Shown here: piece after piece, positions 33,883 through 42,384 of the stretch
Numbering within the stretch: position 1 is the first letter of the stretch
Layout: the number at the start of each line of letters is the position of its first letter
Assembly: GCF_012913485.1 (NCBI RefSeq)
Contig: NZ_CP051774.1
Location: forward strand, 3,224,001 to 3,288,000
Direction of reading: 5' to 3'
DNA: 64,000 nt
Source: Luteolibacter luteus
Lineage (GTDB): Bacteria; Verrucomicrobiota; Verrucomicrobiia; Verrucomicrobiales; Akkermansiaceae
Program-made: the position numbers and the translations under genes
Notes under the pieces: generated by a model
What the model saw: the letters and a program-made list of their open reading frames with translations, nothing else
Told to the model about the DNA's origin: nothing
Databases searched by the model: none

Positions 33883-33911
33883 TTGCTAGCGGAGGGGCGT
33901 CAGCTTGGCAA
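33883..33911 (-). promoter_or_regulatory. predicted sigma70-like promoter of solenoid operon 2
   Basis: On the minus strand TTGCCA (33911-33906) is followed, after exactly 17 bases, by TAGCAA (33888-33883). The -10 ends 11 bases from the ATG at 33872, so the mRNA would have almost no leader. The same hexamer pair and spacing precede the paralogous operon. Confidence 0.5.
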
Positions 33912-33927
33912 GAGGGTGTCGGTAAAA

Positions 33928-35670
33928 CTACCGTAAACCGCCGTCGCCGGATTTCAGGTAGTCTTCGATGCCCTTGCGATCCCCCTCGGGTAGTCCACTC
34001 AGCCACTGTCTGACTGCTGGGGGATCATTTTCCGACCACAGGGATGCCAGATTTTTCCCGGCCCAGAGGCGCTCCTCTCCCTCGGGCAGCGAGCTCACCC
34101 ATTTCCCCGCCGCGGCCGGATCTTCCTGAGCCCAGGAAGCGGCCAGATAGCAGGCCGATTGGGCAAAGGTCCGCTTTCCGAAAAGGCGATCCGCAAGCAC
34201 CGGCTCGATCGAGCGGTTCGCCGTGAAAAAGCTGACCGCTTGTGCCTGCAACTCGGGCGGGAAATTCTCGTGCGAGTGATTGAGGAGATTGCGGGCGGCG
34301 ATCGCTTTCTGTTCGAGCGGCATCGAATTGAAACGACCCGTCGCCTCCTTCAATTCCGGCGCGCTCCAAAGCCCCGTAGCGCGAGCCTGCTCCGCGGTAA
34401 GGAGGCCGGTATCTTTCGCCAAGCCATCGAGAAGATTCACCGGTGTCACCGAATCCCCCTTTGGCTGGTTGAGCATCGAACCGAGCATCTGGCGGGCGGA
34501 TTCCTTGTCCTCATCGTTCGGCAGGCCATCGATCCATGCTTCCGCTTTCGACCGATCCTCCGCCATTCGCGCCACCGTGGATTGAATGATGCCGCGGCGG
34601 GCGAAGGGATCGCGGTCGTCCTCGTCCAGCAGGCTCAGGAAGCGCGCCTGGTCCTTCAGGCCGATCTCTTCGATCGCCTGGCTGCGGACTTGCTTCGCCT
34701 GAGCCGGATCAAGCCCCATCGCCGTCAGATCCGCATCCAGCCAATGGCCTGGATCATCTTTGACCAACAGGCTCCCTGCCATAGTGGCGATATCTCCGAA
34801 CCACCCAGGTGGTAGCATTCCTGGATTGCGGATCACTTCAGCCAATGCCTCCGAGTGAAAAGGAAAAGCATTCAGGAAAATGGTCCTGCCGTTTTCCGCG
34901 TTGCGCAATTGCTCCAGCGTGCCGGCGAAGTCCTTCTTGAGTCCCACCGTCGCCAGTTCGCGTGCGATCCCTTCGCGCGTGTAGGGCGGCCAGTTCGCCG
35001 AAGCTGCCTTCAGGGCTTCAGGGGCCGTCTCTGCCAGCTTGGCCATCATTGCCCACAGATCGGAGGTCTTGAGCATGCCAAGCAGTGCTGGCATCTCCGC
35101 AATGACAGCCTCCGGCTGCTCCGCAGCGAGCGCCATCCCCATCAGTGAGGCCATATCTCCCCGTGCTTTTTCGTCACGCGCTTCTCCCAGATAGGCGAGC
35201 GCGGACTTGGGATCACGCAGCGCCCATTCCCACGCGACGATGGGCGCACGCGACTCATCCTTGGATTGGCAATAGCGCATGAGCCCTGCCGGGTCCGCCG
35301 CCAGCCAGCGTGAGAGCGCGATGCGATGAAAGACTGCGGAGAGCATGTCTTCCTTCTCATCGAACCACTTGCCCTCGAACCACGCCTCGAGCTCGGAAAT
35401 GGGCAGGCTCTGCGCCAGGTGAATCGTGGCCCGTAGCTTGTCTTGGATAACGCCCGCCCTCCGAACCTCTTCAAGGCGCTTCACCACTTCCGGTGGAAGC
35501 TCTTTCCCTGAGCCTTGCCTTTCGCTGCTCTTCGTCGGCTTTGCAGATCTCACTCCCTCGACAGCCTCATTGGATGAAGAAGCAGTTTTCCTGTCTGCAA
35601 GCCAGGCACCACACACGGAAGAAGCCGCGAAGACCGCGAGAAAGGAGAGGATCTGCCGTGTGGGATTCAT
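33928..35670 (-). CDS. exported alpha-solenoid protein, type B copy 1
   Basis: This is a 580-residue protein with an N-terminal hydrophobic helix (ILSFLAVFAASSVCGAWL) and a charged linker, then all-helical repeats. It aligns end to end with the protein at 30583-32316, including IHLAQSLPISELEAWFEGKWFD, the shared FHRIALSRWLAADPAGLMRYC and the C-terminal LSGLPEGDRKGIEDYLKSG. It overlaps its partner type A gene at 35667-35670 by ATGA. The gap to the next operon is only 55 bases, enough for that operon's promoter. It has no catalytic signature. The protein is probably periplasmic, tethered by its N-terminus. Confidence 0.7.
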   Translation of the reverse strand: MNPTRQILSFLAVFAASSVCGAWLADRKTASSSNEAVEGVRSAKPTKSSERQGSGKELPPEVVKRLEEVRRAGVIQDKLRATIHLAQSLPISELEAWFEGKWFDEKEDMLSAVFHRIALSRWLAADPAGLMRYCQSKDESRAPIVAWEWALRDPKSALAYLGEARDEKARGDMASLMGMALAAEQPEAVIAEMPALLGMLKTSDLWAMMAKLAETAPEALKAASANWPPYTREGIARELATVGLKKDFAGTLEQLRNAENGRTIFLNAFPFHSEALAEVIRNPGMLPPGWFGDIATMAGSLLVKDDPGHWLDADLTAMGLDPAQAKQVRSQAIEEIGLKDQARFLSLLDEDDRDPFARRGIIQSTVARMAEDRSKAEAWIDGLPNDEDKESARQMLGSMLNQPKGDSVTPVNLLDGLAKDTGLLTAEQARATGLWSAPELKEATGRFNSMPLEQKAIAARNLLNHSHENFPPELQAQAVSFFTANRSIEPVLADRLFGKRTFAQSACYLAASWAQEDPAAAGKWVSSLPEGEERLWAGKNLASLWSENDPPAVRQWLSGLPEGDRKGIEDYLKSGDGGLR

Positions 35671-37196
35671 GGCTTCTTGGAGATGCTTGCCCTGAGGCTG
35701 TCCTTCATCGAGGCCTCCAGCTCGACAGCCTCAAGCCACGATCCTGCCGCTGCGGGATCGGCTTCCGCCCAGCCGGGAAAGGCCTGATAGATTGCCGTCG
35801 TTCTGCTCCGCTCATCCTTGATCTGCGCCGACCATTCGATCGAGCCCGCGTAGTCCATCTTTTGGGCAAGCCGCTCTGCCATCACGCGCGCGCTTGCTTC
35901 ATGGGCTGCCGGATCGGCTTGTAACTTCGACCACCCCAGAAAGCCCGCTTGATCGCGTTCCACCCATGCGCGCGCCACGGTCACCGAAGCTGGATCACGA
36001 TTGAACTCCTTCGCAGTCCCCGAGGGCTCGGGCAAGGCCTTCTCGATGCCGATCACCGACTCCATGGCACGTTGCGGATCCTTGGCCACAAGTTCATTCA
36101 TGAAGTCCCGCGCGCCGTCGATTCCCGCCTGCTGATATTGCACTCCATTCGGAAAGCGGATCATCGAAAGCCGATCATGAGCATCGGGAAACTTCGCGAA
36201 GACCTCGGCCAGGATTTCAAGTGCCTGCTGCGGATTCTCCTCCACCAAGCTGCGTCCGAGCTGGGTCAATCGTTCGGCTGCGAGCCGCGGCACCTCGATC
36301 TTCCGTGCCGCCTCCAGTGCCTTTTCGGGATCGAGCTCCGCCAGATGCGCGAAGGCCGCCGCCTCCAGCATCTTCTTCATTTTTCCCGGCTGCGATTCCT
36401 CCGCGAGCTTCTCGAGAAGTTCCGGGTTCGCTTGCTTCGTGACTTCAAGGAAGGACTCCCGCAGTTGCGGGCTCGCCCGTTCATTCAGCCAGACCAGCGC
36501 CCTGCTCGGATCGTCCTTCGCCCACGACTTGAAGCACGACGCGGCTTGGAACTTGTCGAAACGATCCAGAAACTCGATCTGCGCCCTCGGTTCATCCGGG
36601 TGCGCGGCCTTGGCGATATCGACCAGATAAACGAACACATCCTTCAGCGAGGGATCCGTTTCCAGCTGCTTGAGCGCCCATGCCGGATCCTTGGCCGCCA
36701 TGCTCTGCATTACCGCGGTGCGCATGGGGCCGGGGCCGCCGACCGCAGCGAGTGCTGCCTGAGGATCGGACTCCGCCCAAGCGGACCACGCCGTGGGTTC
36801 TTTTCCTGCCGTCCTTGCCGCTTCGATCATCGCTTGGGGATTCCGCTTTGCCCATTGGCTGAAAATCAAAAGATCGATCTCCACCTGATTCCCGGCGGTC
36901 GGGTGCCAGGCATTCCAAAAGCCGGCGATCTCCGATTCGGAAGCATCCAGCAGCCACAGCGCGAGCCGTGGATAAAGCTCCGTCTTGGGAAGCTTGAGGA
37001 GGCTTTCGGCGGTATCGCTGGAGGCTGGTAACGTCGCCGCGGAAGGGAGGGAAATCGTCGTGGCTTTAGTCGGTGCGGTAAGCGCTGGCTCTGGCGCAAC
37101 CTCGGGACGATGGTCCGTGCTGCGGGAGCGGAGGCTGTGACCGAGAGCAAAACCGCCCGCGGCAGCAAGGAGGAGGAGATAGCGCGAAGTTAGCAT
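35667..37196 (-). CDS. exported alpha-solenoid protein, type A copy 1
   Basis: This is a 509-residue protein. The ATG at 37196 (MLTSRYLLLLAAAGGFALGH) gives a signal or membrane helix and sits at the same distance from its promoter as in the paralogous operon. The open frame continues upstream without coding character. Helical repeats follow a linker of about 60 residues, with LALWLLDASESEIAGFW, FSQWAKRNPQAMIEAA, ESDPQAALAAVGG and LDPEKALEAARKIE. It is paralogous to 32313-33872 and translationally coupled to the type B gene. The role is unknown. Confidence 0.7.
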   Translation of the reverse strand: MLTSRYLLLLAAAGGFALGHSLRSRSTDHRPEVAPEPALTAPTKATTISLPSAATLPASSDTAESLLKLPKTELYPRLALWLLDASESEIAGFWNAWHPTAGNQVEIDLLIFSQWAKRNPQAMIEAARTAGKEPTAWSAWAESDPQAALAAVGGPGPMRTAVMQSMAAKDPAWALKQLETDPSLKDVFVYLVDIAKAAHPDEPRAQIEFLDRFDKFQAASCFKSWAKDDPSRALVWLNERASPQLRESFLEVTKQANPELLEKLAEESQPGKMKKMLEAAAFAHLAELDPEKALEAARKIEVPRLAAERLTQLGRSLVEENPQQALEILAEVFAKFPDAHDRLSMIRFPNGVQYQQAGIDGARDFMNELVAKDPQRAMESVIGIEKALPEPSGTAKEFNRDPASVTVARAWVERDQAGFLGWSKLQADPAAHEASARVMAERLAQKMDYAGSIEWSAQIKDERSRTTAIYQAFPGWAEADPAAAGSWLEAVELEASMKDSLRASISKKP

Positions 37197-37206
37197 CAAG
37201 CATCTG

Positions 37207-37235
37207 CTTCTAGAATCTCCGCACGACTCTGGCAA
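37207..37235 (-). promoter_or_regulatory. predicted sigma70-like promoter of solenoid operon 1
   Basis: On the minus strand TTGCCA (37235-37230), a 17-base spacer and TAGAAG (37212-37207) lie with the -10 ending 11 bases from the ATG at 37196. This is identical geometry to the promoter at 33883-33911, although the spacers differ. Confidence 0.5.
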
Positions 37236-37320
37236 GGGGACGCCACAGGCTCACTGGGGTATTTCGAAACTGGTCCTCTCCAAGCTTCCGGATCGCTCCT
37301 TCACCCGCTAGATCCAAGCC

Positions 37321-37794
37321 ATGCCTGTTGATCCCCGTTTCATGAGACGTGCCATCGGACTCGCCCGTATCGGCATGAATGCAGGCGCAGGCGGCCCCTT
37401 CGGCGCGGTGATCGTGAAGGACGGCGAAATCATCGGGGAAGGCCACAACCGCGTCGTAGCCACCAATGACCCCACGGCCCATGGTGAAATCGTCGCCATC
37501 CGCGAGGCTTGCCAACGCCTCGGCAGCTTCAGTTTGGAAGGCTGCGAGGTCTATACCACCGGTGAGCCCTGCCCGATGTGCCTCGGGGCCATCCATTGGG
37601 CGCGTGTGTCGAGGATCTACTATGGTTTTAGTATCGAGGATGCCGCGACCATCGGTTTCGACGACAGGGAGTTCTACCGCCAGTTCGTGCTCCCGCCCGG
37701 GGAGCGGCACCTTCCTTCGGAGGCCTATGCCGTGGAGGAAGCGCGGCTCCTGCTGGCGGAGTATGCGGCGCTTCCGCTAAAGGTTCCTTACTAA
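37321..37794 (+). CDS. guaD: guanine deaminase-like nucleoside deaminase
   Basis: This is a 157-residue cytoplasmic zinc enzyme. HGEIVAIREA is the first zinc and catalytic motif and TGEPCPMCLGAIHWAR the second. The tail has GFDDREFYRQF, matching the FDD..FY element of bacterial guanine deaminase (GuaD) that swaps over the neighbouring subunit's active site. It would convert guanine to xanthine. Xanthine could then be oxidised by the xanthine-dehydrogenase-type enzyme whose start is seen at 63837, though the two genes are far apart. It is divergent from the solenoid operon. Confidence 0.8.
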   Translation: MPVDPRFMRRAIGLARIGMNAGAGGPFGAVIVKDGEIIGEGHNRVVATNDPTAHGEIVAIREACQRLGSFSLEGCEVYTTGEPCPMCLGAIHWARVSRIYYGFSIEDAATIGFDDREFYRQFVLPPGERHLPSEAYAVEEARLLLAEYAALPLKVPY

Positions 37795-37823
37795 AGGGGT
37801 CCCCGGCCTGTTGCCCGTCTTCT

Positions 37824-38399
37824 TCAAAAGAGCCCGAAGAACCACTTCTTCTTCGCCGTCCGCTTGTAGCTGCCATCTCCCACGGAGAGCACCTTCACTT
37901 CCACTTCTGCCAAGCCCTCGTCCCGGAAGCCGATCTTCTTCGCGGCGCGCGGAGAGAGGTCGATGATCCGGTCCCCGATGAAAGGCCCGCGGTCGTTCAC
38001 GCGGCATTTCACGGACTTCCCGTTCTGCAGGTTCGTCACCTGCACCATGCAGGGCAGCGGCAGCGTCTTGTGCGCCGCGATCAGATGCCAAGGCATCACC
38101 TTTTCCCCCAGCGAAGTCTGGCCCCGCTTCAGCCCGAAGAAACTGGACTCATCATACCAGGAAGCGGTGCCGCTCTCCACATGGTAGATCGCCTCATCCA
38201 CCGGCATCGGGTGGTAGGTCCCGCCACGGACCGAGTAAGACTTGGTCATGTAGCCCTTGTAGTCGCCTCCCGGATACGCACAGGAGGCCAAGAGCAAAAT
38301 CCAACAATGACGGAGGGCGAATTTCCGAATGTCGAAGGACGAGGAACGAAACCCGGCAGTTTCAGGAAAACCTACCGGCTTTGTTCCCATGCGATCCAT
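37824..38399 (-). CDS. rlpA: RlpA-like septal protein (double-psi beta-barrel), lipoprotein
   Basis: This is up to 191 residues. The lipobox LLLASC precedes AYPGG, so it is probably a lipoprotein of the outer membrane. The domain opens with ESGTASWYDESSFFG, continues with TSLGEKVMPWHLIAAHKTLPL and PCMVQVTNLQNGKSV, and ends with VNDRGPFIGDRIIDLSPRAAKKIG, the RlpA signature. RlpA binds or cleaves denuded peptidoglycan at septa. The SPOR domain found in some RlpA proteins is absent. The start is unsure: the only ATGs (38399, 38390) precede an odd, Arg/Ser-rich leader, and the sequence around them contains a repeat, so the true start may be a non-ATG codon nearer the signal peptide. Confidence 0.8.
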   Translation of the reverse strand: MDRMGTKPVGFPETAGFRSSSFDIRKFALRHCWILLLASCAYPGGDYKGYMTKSYSVRGGTYHPMPVDEAIYHVESGTASWYDESSFFGLKRGQTSLGEKVMPWHLIAAHKTLPLPCMVQVTNLQNGKSVKCRVNDRGPFIGDRIIDLSPRAAKKIGFRDEGLAEVEVKVLSVGDGSYKRTAKKKWFFGLF

Positions 38400-38415
38400 T
38401 CGACATCCGTCATTC
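38306..38415. repeat. imperfect inverted repeat around the RlpA start
   Basis: AATGACGG (38306-38313) and GAATGTCGAA (38327-38336) return on the opposite strand as TTCGACAT followed by CCGTCATT (38399-38414), here without the roughly 15-base spacer of the first copy. It may be a degraded dispersed intergenic element that overlaps the 5' end of rlpA. Confidence 0.35.
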
Positions 38416-38435
38416 TGAATTCGCCGATTCCCTCC

Positions 38436-38753
38436 TTACTTCTGCCGCTCGCGGATCAGGGGCAGCGTGCGGGCCACCTGCTCCTTCATTTCCTTGCCAG
38501 GCTTGAATTTCACCACGGCGCGGGCCGGGATCGGCACATCCTTGTCCGGATCCTTCGGGTTACGACCGATCTTGGCCTTGGTCTCCTTCACCTGGAAGGC
38601 ACCGAAATTCCGCATCACGACCGTGTCGCCATTGGAAAGGGAATCCGTGATCGAGTCGAGGGTGCGCTGGATCACATCGAAAACCTGCTGCTGGGTAAGA
38701 CCGGTTTCGTTCGAAATTTTGATGACGAGCTCGCGTTTTGTGATGGTAGCCAT
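38436..38753 (-). CDS. HU/IHF-family DNA-binding protein
   Basis: This is a 105-residue, basic, nucleoid-associated protein. TKRELVIKISNETGLTQQQV and VIQRTLDSITDSLSNGDTV form the helical dimer part. MRNFGAFQVKETKAKIGRNP is the conserved beta arm with the GRNP signature, and ARAVVKFKPGKEMKEQV completes the fold. Proteins of this family bend DNA as dimers. Whether it is HU or IHF-like cannot be decided; the short C-terminal extension LPLIRERQK is typical of neither. It is monocistronic. Confidence 0.92.
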   Translation of the reverse strand: MATITKRELVIKISNETGLTQQQVFDVIQRTLDSITDSLSNGDTVVMRNFGAFQVKETKAKIGRNPKDPDKDVPIPARAVVKFKPGKEMKEQVARTLPLIRERQK

Positions 38754-38837
38754 GGCTTTACGGGTGAAGTGGTTCTGCGTGCGGCGCGGGGATTGGACAC
38801 CATACGAGAGGGTCTTTGTCCCGCGAAAAATCCAAAA

Positions 38838-39779
38838 TCATGCTGAATCCGTGCCAGAGGTGTTTGAATCACCGGTCACGGCGGTGGTGGTTTTGAAATG
38901 AAGCTTGGCAACCTTGCCCAAGGCATCGATGCCGTGTTTGGCGGTAAATTGCCGTGCCGCATCGATGACTGCGGCAGAGGCACCAAGTGGGAGAATTATT
39001 CCACCCGCGGTGGAAGTCTTATCCATCCAATCGACGAAGCGCTCTCGCGCAAGGATGGAAGCAGCCGCCACCGCGATGTCGGATTCACCCTTCGTGCGCT
39101 GGTCCAGCTGGATCTCCACCTTCTGTGCTTTCAACGCGCGCGCCAGCACGTCGGGGCGGGCGAACTGGTCACTCAGCGCCCGCGGGCAGGAAGGCCGCTG
39201 CTCGGCCAGATTGGCGATGACCCGGGCATGGCCCCAAGCCAACAGCCGGTTCAGGTTCCCGAAGGAAGAAAACATCTCGTTGTAGCGCTCCGGGCCGATA
39301 GCCACGACGGAAATGGCGATTCCCGGGACCTCGCGGATCTTCGCGGCCAGGTCACGGATCCGCTTCGAGCTGGCGATCCGCTTGGAATCCATCACGCCTG
39401 CCGCTCTCAGCGCCCGTGCCACCGGAGCATCTGTATATACACCGGCAATCACCAGAGGCCCGAAATAGTCGCCCTTGCCGCTTTCATCGATGCCGAAGTG
39501 CGGGGCGAACATCTCCGGATCCAGCTCCTCCTCGTAGCCCAGCTTGGCCTCGCCGAGGATTTCCGGCTCCAGGATGAAGCGGATGAAATCCTCCGTCTCC
39601 TTGCCCTGTACCAGCACCTTCGGGCCCTTTTCGTAGACGGAAACGTTCAGCTTTCCCTTCTTCGCCGCATAGAGCGTGTAGGGCTTCGTCTCGAACTCAT
39701 AGCCACGCTCCTCCAGCACCTCCCGCAGGCGAGAGGCCTGGGCGGCGGTCAGTGGGGCGGTGTGAGAGGTGAGGGCCAC
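38838..39779 (-). CDS. rnhC: ribonuclease HIII
   Basis: This 313-residue cytoplasmic enzyme cleaves RNA in RNA/DNA hybrids. The N-terminal about 85 residues are the RNase HIII-specific TBP-like substrate-binding domain. The catalytic domain opens with HFGIDESGKGDYFGPLVIAG, giving the Asp-Glu of the DEDE set; GIDESGKGDYFGP is diagnostic of HIII rather than HII. VMDSKRIAS and LDQRTKGES carry further active-site residues, with the last carboxylate in the following helix. The start is GTG at 39779. It is divergent from a small membrane-anchored protein. Confidence 0.92.
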   Translation of the reverse strand: MALTSHTAPLTAAQASRLREVLEERGYEFETKPYTLYAAKKGKLNVSVYEKGPKVLVQGKETEDFIRFILEPEILGEAKLGYEEELDPEMFAPHFGIDESGKGDYFGPLVIAGVYTDAPVARALRAAGVMDSKRIASSKRIRDLAAKIREVPGIAISVVAIGPERYNEMFSSFGNLNRLLAWGHARVIANLAEQRPSCPRALSDQFARPDVLARALKAQKVEIQLDQRTKGESDIAVAAASILARERFVDWMDKTSTAGGIILPLGASAAVIDAARQFTAKHGIDALGKVAKLHFKTTTAVTGDSNTSGTDSA

Positions 39780-39890
39780 GTTGAGGTCTTGCGGGCTATG
39801 AACTGCGAGAACGACTGGCGCGCCAAGGTTTTTCCAATCGACGGAGCGCCAGGGTTGCGATGCGCGATTTTCTCCATTTGGCTTGATGAA

Positions 39891-40484
39891 ATGCTCCCTC
39901 CCGTCCGAATTGCTTTCTTCGTCTCAGGTCTGCTGCTCGGTGGCGGAATCGGTGCATTCGCGACCCTCCGAGCGATACACCGTCCGGCCCCGCCGGTACA
40001 TCGGGTGGATCTCGGGAAGGCTCCTTACGCCAGTCGTCCGGAAGATCTCCTGTTTCCGCCCGGCTTCACTCTGGAAGGGAACATCCGGGTTCCGGGGCTA
40101 CTTGAAGCGATGCTGGCTCCCGATGGGATCCAGATCTTTCCAGCAGACGAGACCGGGACACTTGTCTCGGGGAGATGGAAATTCTCTCCTGAAGGCAGGA
40201 AGCCTGACGAGGACACCCGCCAAAGGCTCCTTCACGCCCTTGGATCGCCAAGTTCCTATGAGGTGCCAGGCAAGGCATGCTCCTTCAATGCCGATATTCT
40301 TCTCCGCTTGGAGAAAGATGGCGGGACCCACGATATCGTTTTTTGCTTCGGATGCCGTCAAACCACGGCGGGTTTGGACATGTCGGTGCAGGGAACCAGA
40401 ACCTTCTACAAATGCTTCTGCGACACACTCCCGAACGATGCCCGGCTTCACCGGAAGAGAGCCGATTTCGAAGCGGCGAACTAG
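39891..40484 (+). CDS. hypothetical membrane-anchored protein upstream of mutY
   Basis: This is a 197-residue protein with an N-terminal hydrophobic helix (IAFFVSGLLLGGGIGAFATL) that anchors or exports it. The C-terminal part has DIVFCFGCRQTT and KCFCDTLPNDAR with three close cysteines, but no family I recognise. The ATG at 39891 was chosen for the membrane helix; a longer start at 39798 would fall in the rnhC promoter region. It ends 13 bases before mutY, so the two may be co-transcribed. Confidence 0.55.
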   Translation: MLPPVRIAFFVSGLLLGGGIGAFATLRAIHRPAPPVHRVDLGKAPYASRPEDLLFPPGFTLEGNIRVPGLLEAMLAPDGIQIFPADETGTLVSGRWKFSPEGRKPDEDTRQRLLHALGSPSSYEVPGKACSFNADILLRLEKDGGTHDIVFCFGCRQTTAGLDMSVQGTRTFYKCFCDTLPNDARLHRKRADFEAAN

Positions 40485-40497
40485 CATTCTGGCCGCA

Positions 40498-41559
40498 ATG
40501 GTTCAAATTCGGCCCGTGCTGAAGCCGATCGCCCGACAGACCCCGAAAGATGCTCCGGATGCCTTTCGGGTTGCCCTGCGGGACTGGTTTGAGCGGAATG
40601 GGAGGGATTATCCATGGCGCCGGACCCGGGATCCTTACGCGGTGCTCGTCTCGGAGGTCATGCTTCAGCAGACCCAGATCGCCACGGTCCTAGGCCGCGG
40701 CTTCTATGACCGTTTCCTGCAAAAATTTCCGGATGTGCCTACTCTGGCCGCCGCGGAGGACGACGAATTGCTGAAAACATGGGAGGGCCTCGGTTACTAT
40801 CGCCGTGCCCGCATGCTCCGGGAGTCCGCACGGGCCGTCCTTTCTCGCCACGGGGGCCGCTTTCCCGAGGATTACACTGCCATTCTCGATCTGCCGGGCG
40901 TCGGCCGCTACACCGCCGGGGCGCTGCTTTCCTTCGCCTTCGATAGGCCCGCCCCGATCGTGGACGGGAATGTCGCCCGGGTCCTCTCCCGGCTCTTCGA
41001 TCGGGAAGACCCCATCGATGCGGGCCCGATGCAGAAGTGGCTCTGGGAAACGGCGGATGCCCTCCTCGATCGCGAGCATCCCCGCGTCTTCAATTCCGCC
41101 CTGATGGAACTCGGGCAGACCCATTGCCGGCCCGGCGTGCCGGATTGCCTTTCCTGCCCCGTTTCCTCCTTCTGCAAGGCTCCTGAGCCCTCTTTGCTTC
41201 CGGTGAAGGCGAAGCGCCAGGCGATCGAGGAGATCGACGAACACACCGCCTGCGTCCTTCAGGAGGGCCGCATCCTGCTTTCCCGACAGGGCCGCGGCCG
41301 CCGCGAGGGCATGTGGCGCCTGCCGGTGCGTGAAAAGGCCCTCATCTCCGGACTGCCGCTGCTTCACCGCCGGAAATATGGGATCACCAAATACCGGGTC
41401 ACCCTGCACGTCCACGCCTGTCCGGAGTCGCATGCCGCGGCCTCTCTAGCAGGTGGGGAAGAGTGGATCGATCTCGACCGGTTGGATTCACTGGTCATTC
41501 CTCCCGCGGACCGCGCGGCTCTTTCCGCTGTCTTGTTGGATCGCGAAGAAATCGCGTGA
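40498..41559 (+). CDS. mutY: A/G-specific adenine glycosylase MutY
   Basis: This 354-residue DNA repair enzyme removes adenine mispaired with 8-oxoguanine. DYPWRRTRDPYAVLVSEVMLQQTQ holds the catalytic Glu. LPGVGRYTAGALLSFAFD is the helix-hairpin-helix and VDGNVARVLSR holds the catalytic Asp. The iron-sulfur cluster loop is intact as CRPGVPDCLSCPVSSFC (C-x6-C-x2-C-x5-C). The C-terminal NUDIX-like domain (about 235-354) that reads 8-oxoguanine is somewhat short, with GMWRLPVREK in place of the usual GLWEFP. It is probably transcribed with the small upstream gene. Confidence 0.93.
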   Translation: MVQIRPVLKPIARQTPKDAPDAFRVALRDWFERNGRDYPWRRTRDPYAVLVSEVMLQQTQIATVLGRGFYDRFLQKFPDVPTLAAAEDDELLKTWEGLGYYRRARMLRESARAVLSRHGGRFPEDYTAILDLPGVGRYTAGALLSFAFDRPAPIVDGNVARVLSRLFDREDPIDAGPMQKWLWETADALLDREHPRVFNSALMELGQTHCRPGVPDCLSCPVSSFCKAPEPSLLPVKAKRQAIEEIDEHTACVLQEGRILLSRQGRGRREGMWRLPVREKALISGLPLLHRRKYGITKYRVTLHVHACPESHAAASLAGGEEWIDLDRLDSLVIPPADRAALSAVLLDREEIA

Positions 41560-41592
41560 GACGGCACGTATCTTTTGCTCTATTTCCTCCGG

Positions 41593-42384
41593 ATGTCTTT
41601 CTCTACCCGCCTGTCTCTGGCCGCGATGGCGGCGGCCTCCTTGTCGGCGTGTTCCCTCACTTCTTCCCCGGAACCCGCGGCGGATACCTCTCCCCCGGGG
41701 AAGGCGGTGATGCGTCAAGCTGCGGCCCGTCTCGCCGCAGTGGTTATTTCCGGCAAGTCCGAGCTCTCCCCATGGGTGGAAAGCCGCTTCACCCAAGGGA
41801 AAGGCCCGGATGATGCCGATGGCGGCTCAGCGATCCCGATCTCCCCGGACGGCTACTTCATGACGGCGGATCATGTGCTGGCCCGCTCGGCCGGCCGGAA
41901 TGTTTTCGTGATCCATGGCCAGGAAGGCCCCCTGCGTGCCACCAAGGCCCGCATTGTCTGGCGCTCCGCCTCCACCGACCTCGCGGTCCTGCACATTCCG
42001 GTGGCCACGCCGCGCTACTACACATGGTCCTCCCCCGATCAATGGCTGCCCGCCGGGACCACCGTGTTCCACAGCGGGATCGCCACCGGCTTCCGAAGCG
42101 AGCCGGGGAAACTGGTCACCTCCATCCCCCCGGGCAGCAAGAATGCCGCGCGGTTCAAGCACGACATCCCGCTGGAGCCGGGCGATAGCGGAGGTGCTGT
42201 CGTGGACTCTCACGGACGTCTGGTCGGGGTGAATTCAGCGGTCGAATTTCTCGTGCCGCTTGAGACCGCATTTTTCATTGAATCCGAAGCAAACCGGCCG
42301 AACGTGCGGGCTCTAGAGCGAATGATTGAGACGGATCGTCGTCGCAATCCCGAGCTCATTCCCACCGTAGTCCCGGCCTCATGA
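41593..42384 (+). CDS. trypsin-like serine protease, lipoprotein
   Basis: This is a 263-residue protein with a lipoprotein signal peptide ending LSAC (Cys20) and a Pro/Ser-rich linker to about 35. The catalytic triad of S1 proteases is visible: His94 in TADHVL, Asp129 in STDLAVLHI and Ser199 in PGDSGGAVV. There is no PDZ domain, unlike DegP/HtrA, so it is a simple periplasmic protease-like protein. The ATG at 41593 was chosen over a TTG at 41575. The stop overlaps the next gene by ATGA, and that product is also a small lipoprotein, possibly a partner or substrate. Confidence 0.82.
   Translation: MSFSTRLSLAAMAAASLSACSLTSSPEPAADTSPPGKAVMRQAAARLAAVVISGKSELSPWVESRFTQGKGPDDADGGSAIPISPDGYFMTADHVLARSAGRNVFVIHGQEGPLRATKARIVWRSASTDLAVLHIPVATPRYYTWSSPDQWLPAGTTVFHSGIATGFRSEPGKLVTSIPPGSKNAARFKHDIPLEPGDSGGAVVDSHGRLVGVNSAVEFLVPLETAFFIESEANRPNVRALERMIETDRRRNPELIPTVVPAS

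Noticed and set aside
30583-37196. HEAT- or TPR-repeat assignment for the solenoid genes
   Set aside because: The repeat pattern (DPxxAL, about 35-40 residues) is helical but fits neither consensus, so only alpha-solenoid is claimed.
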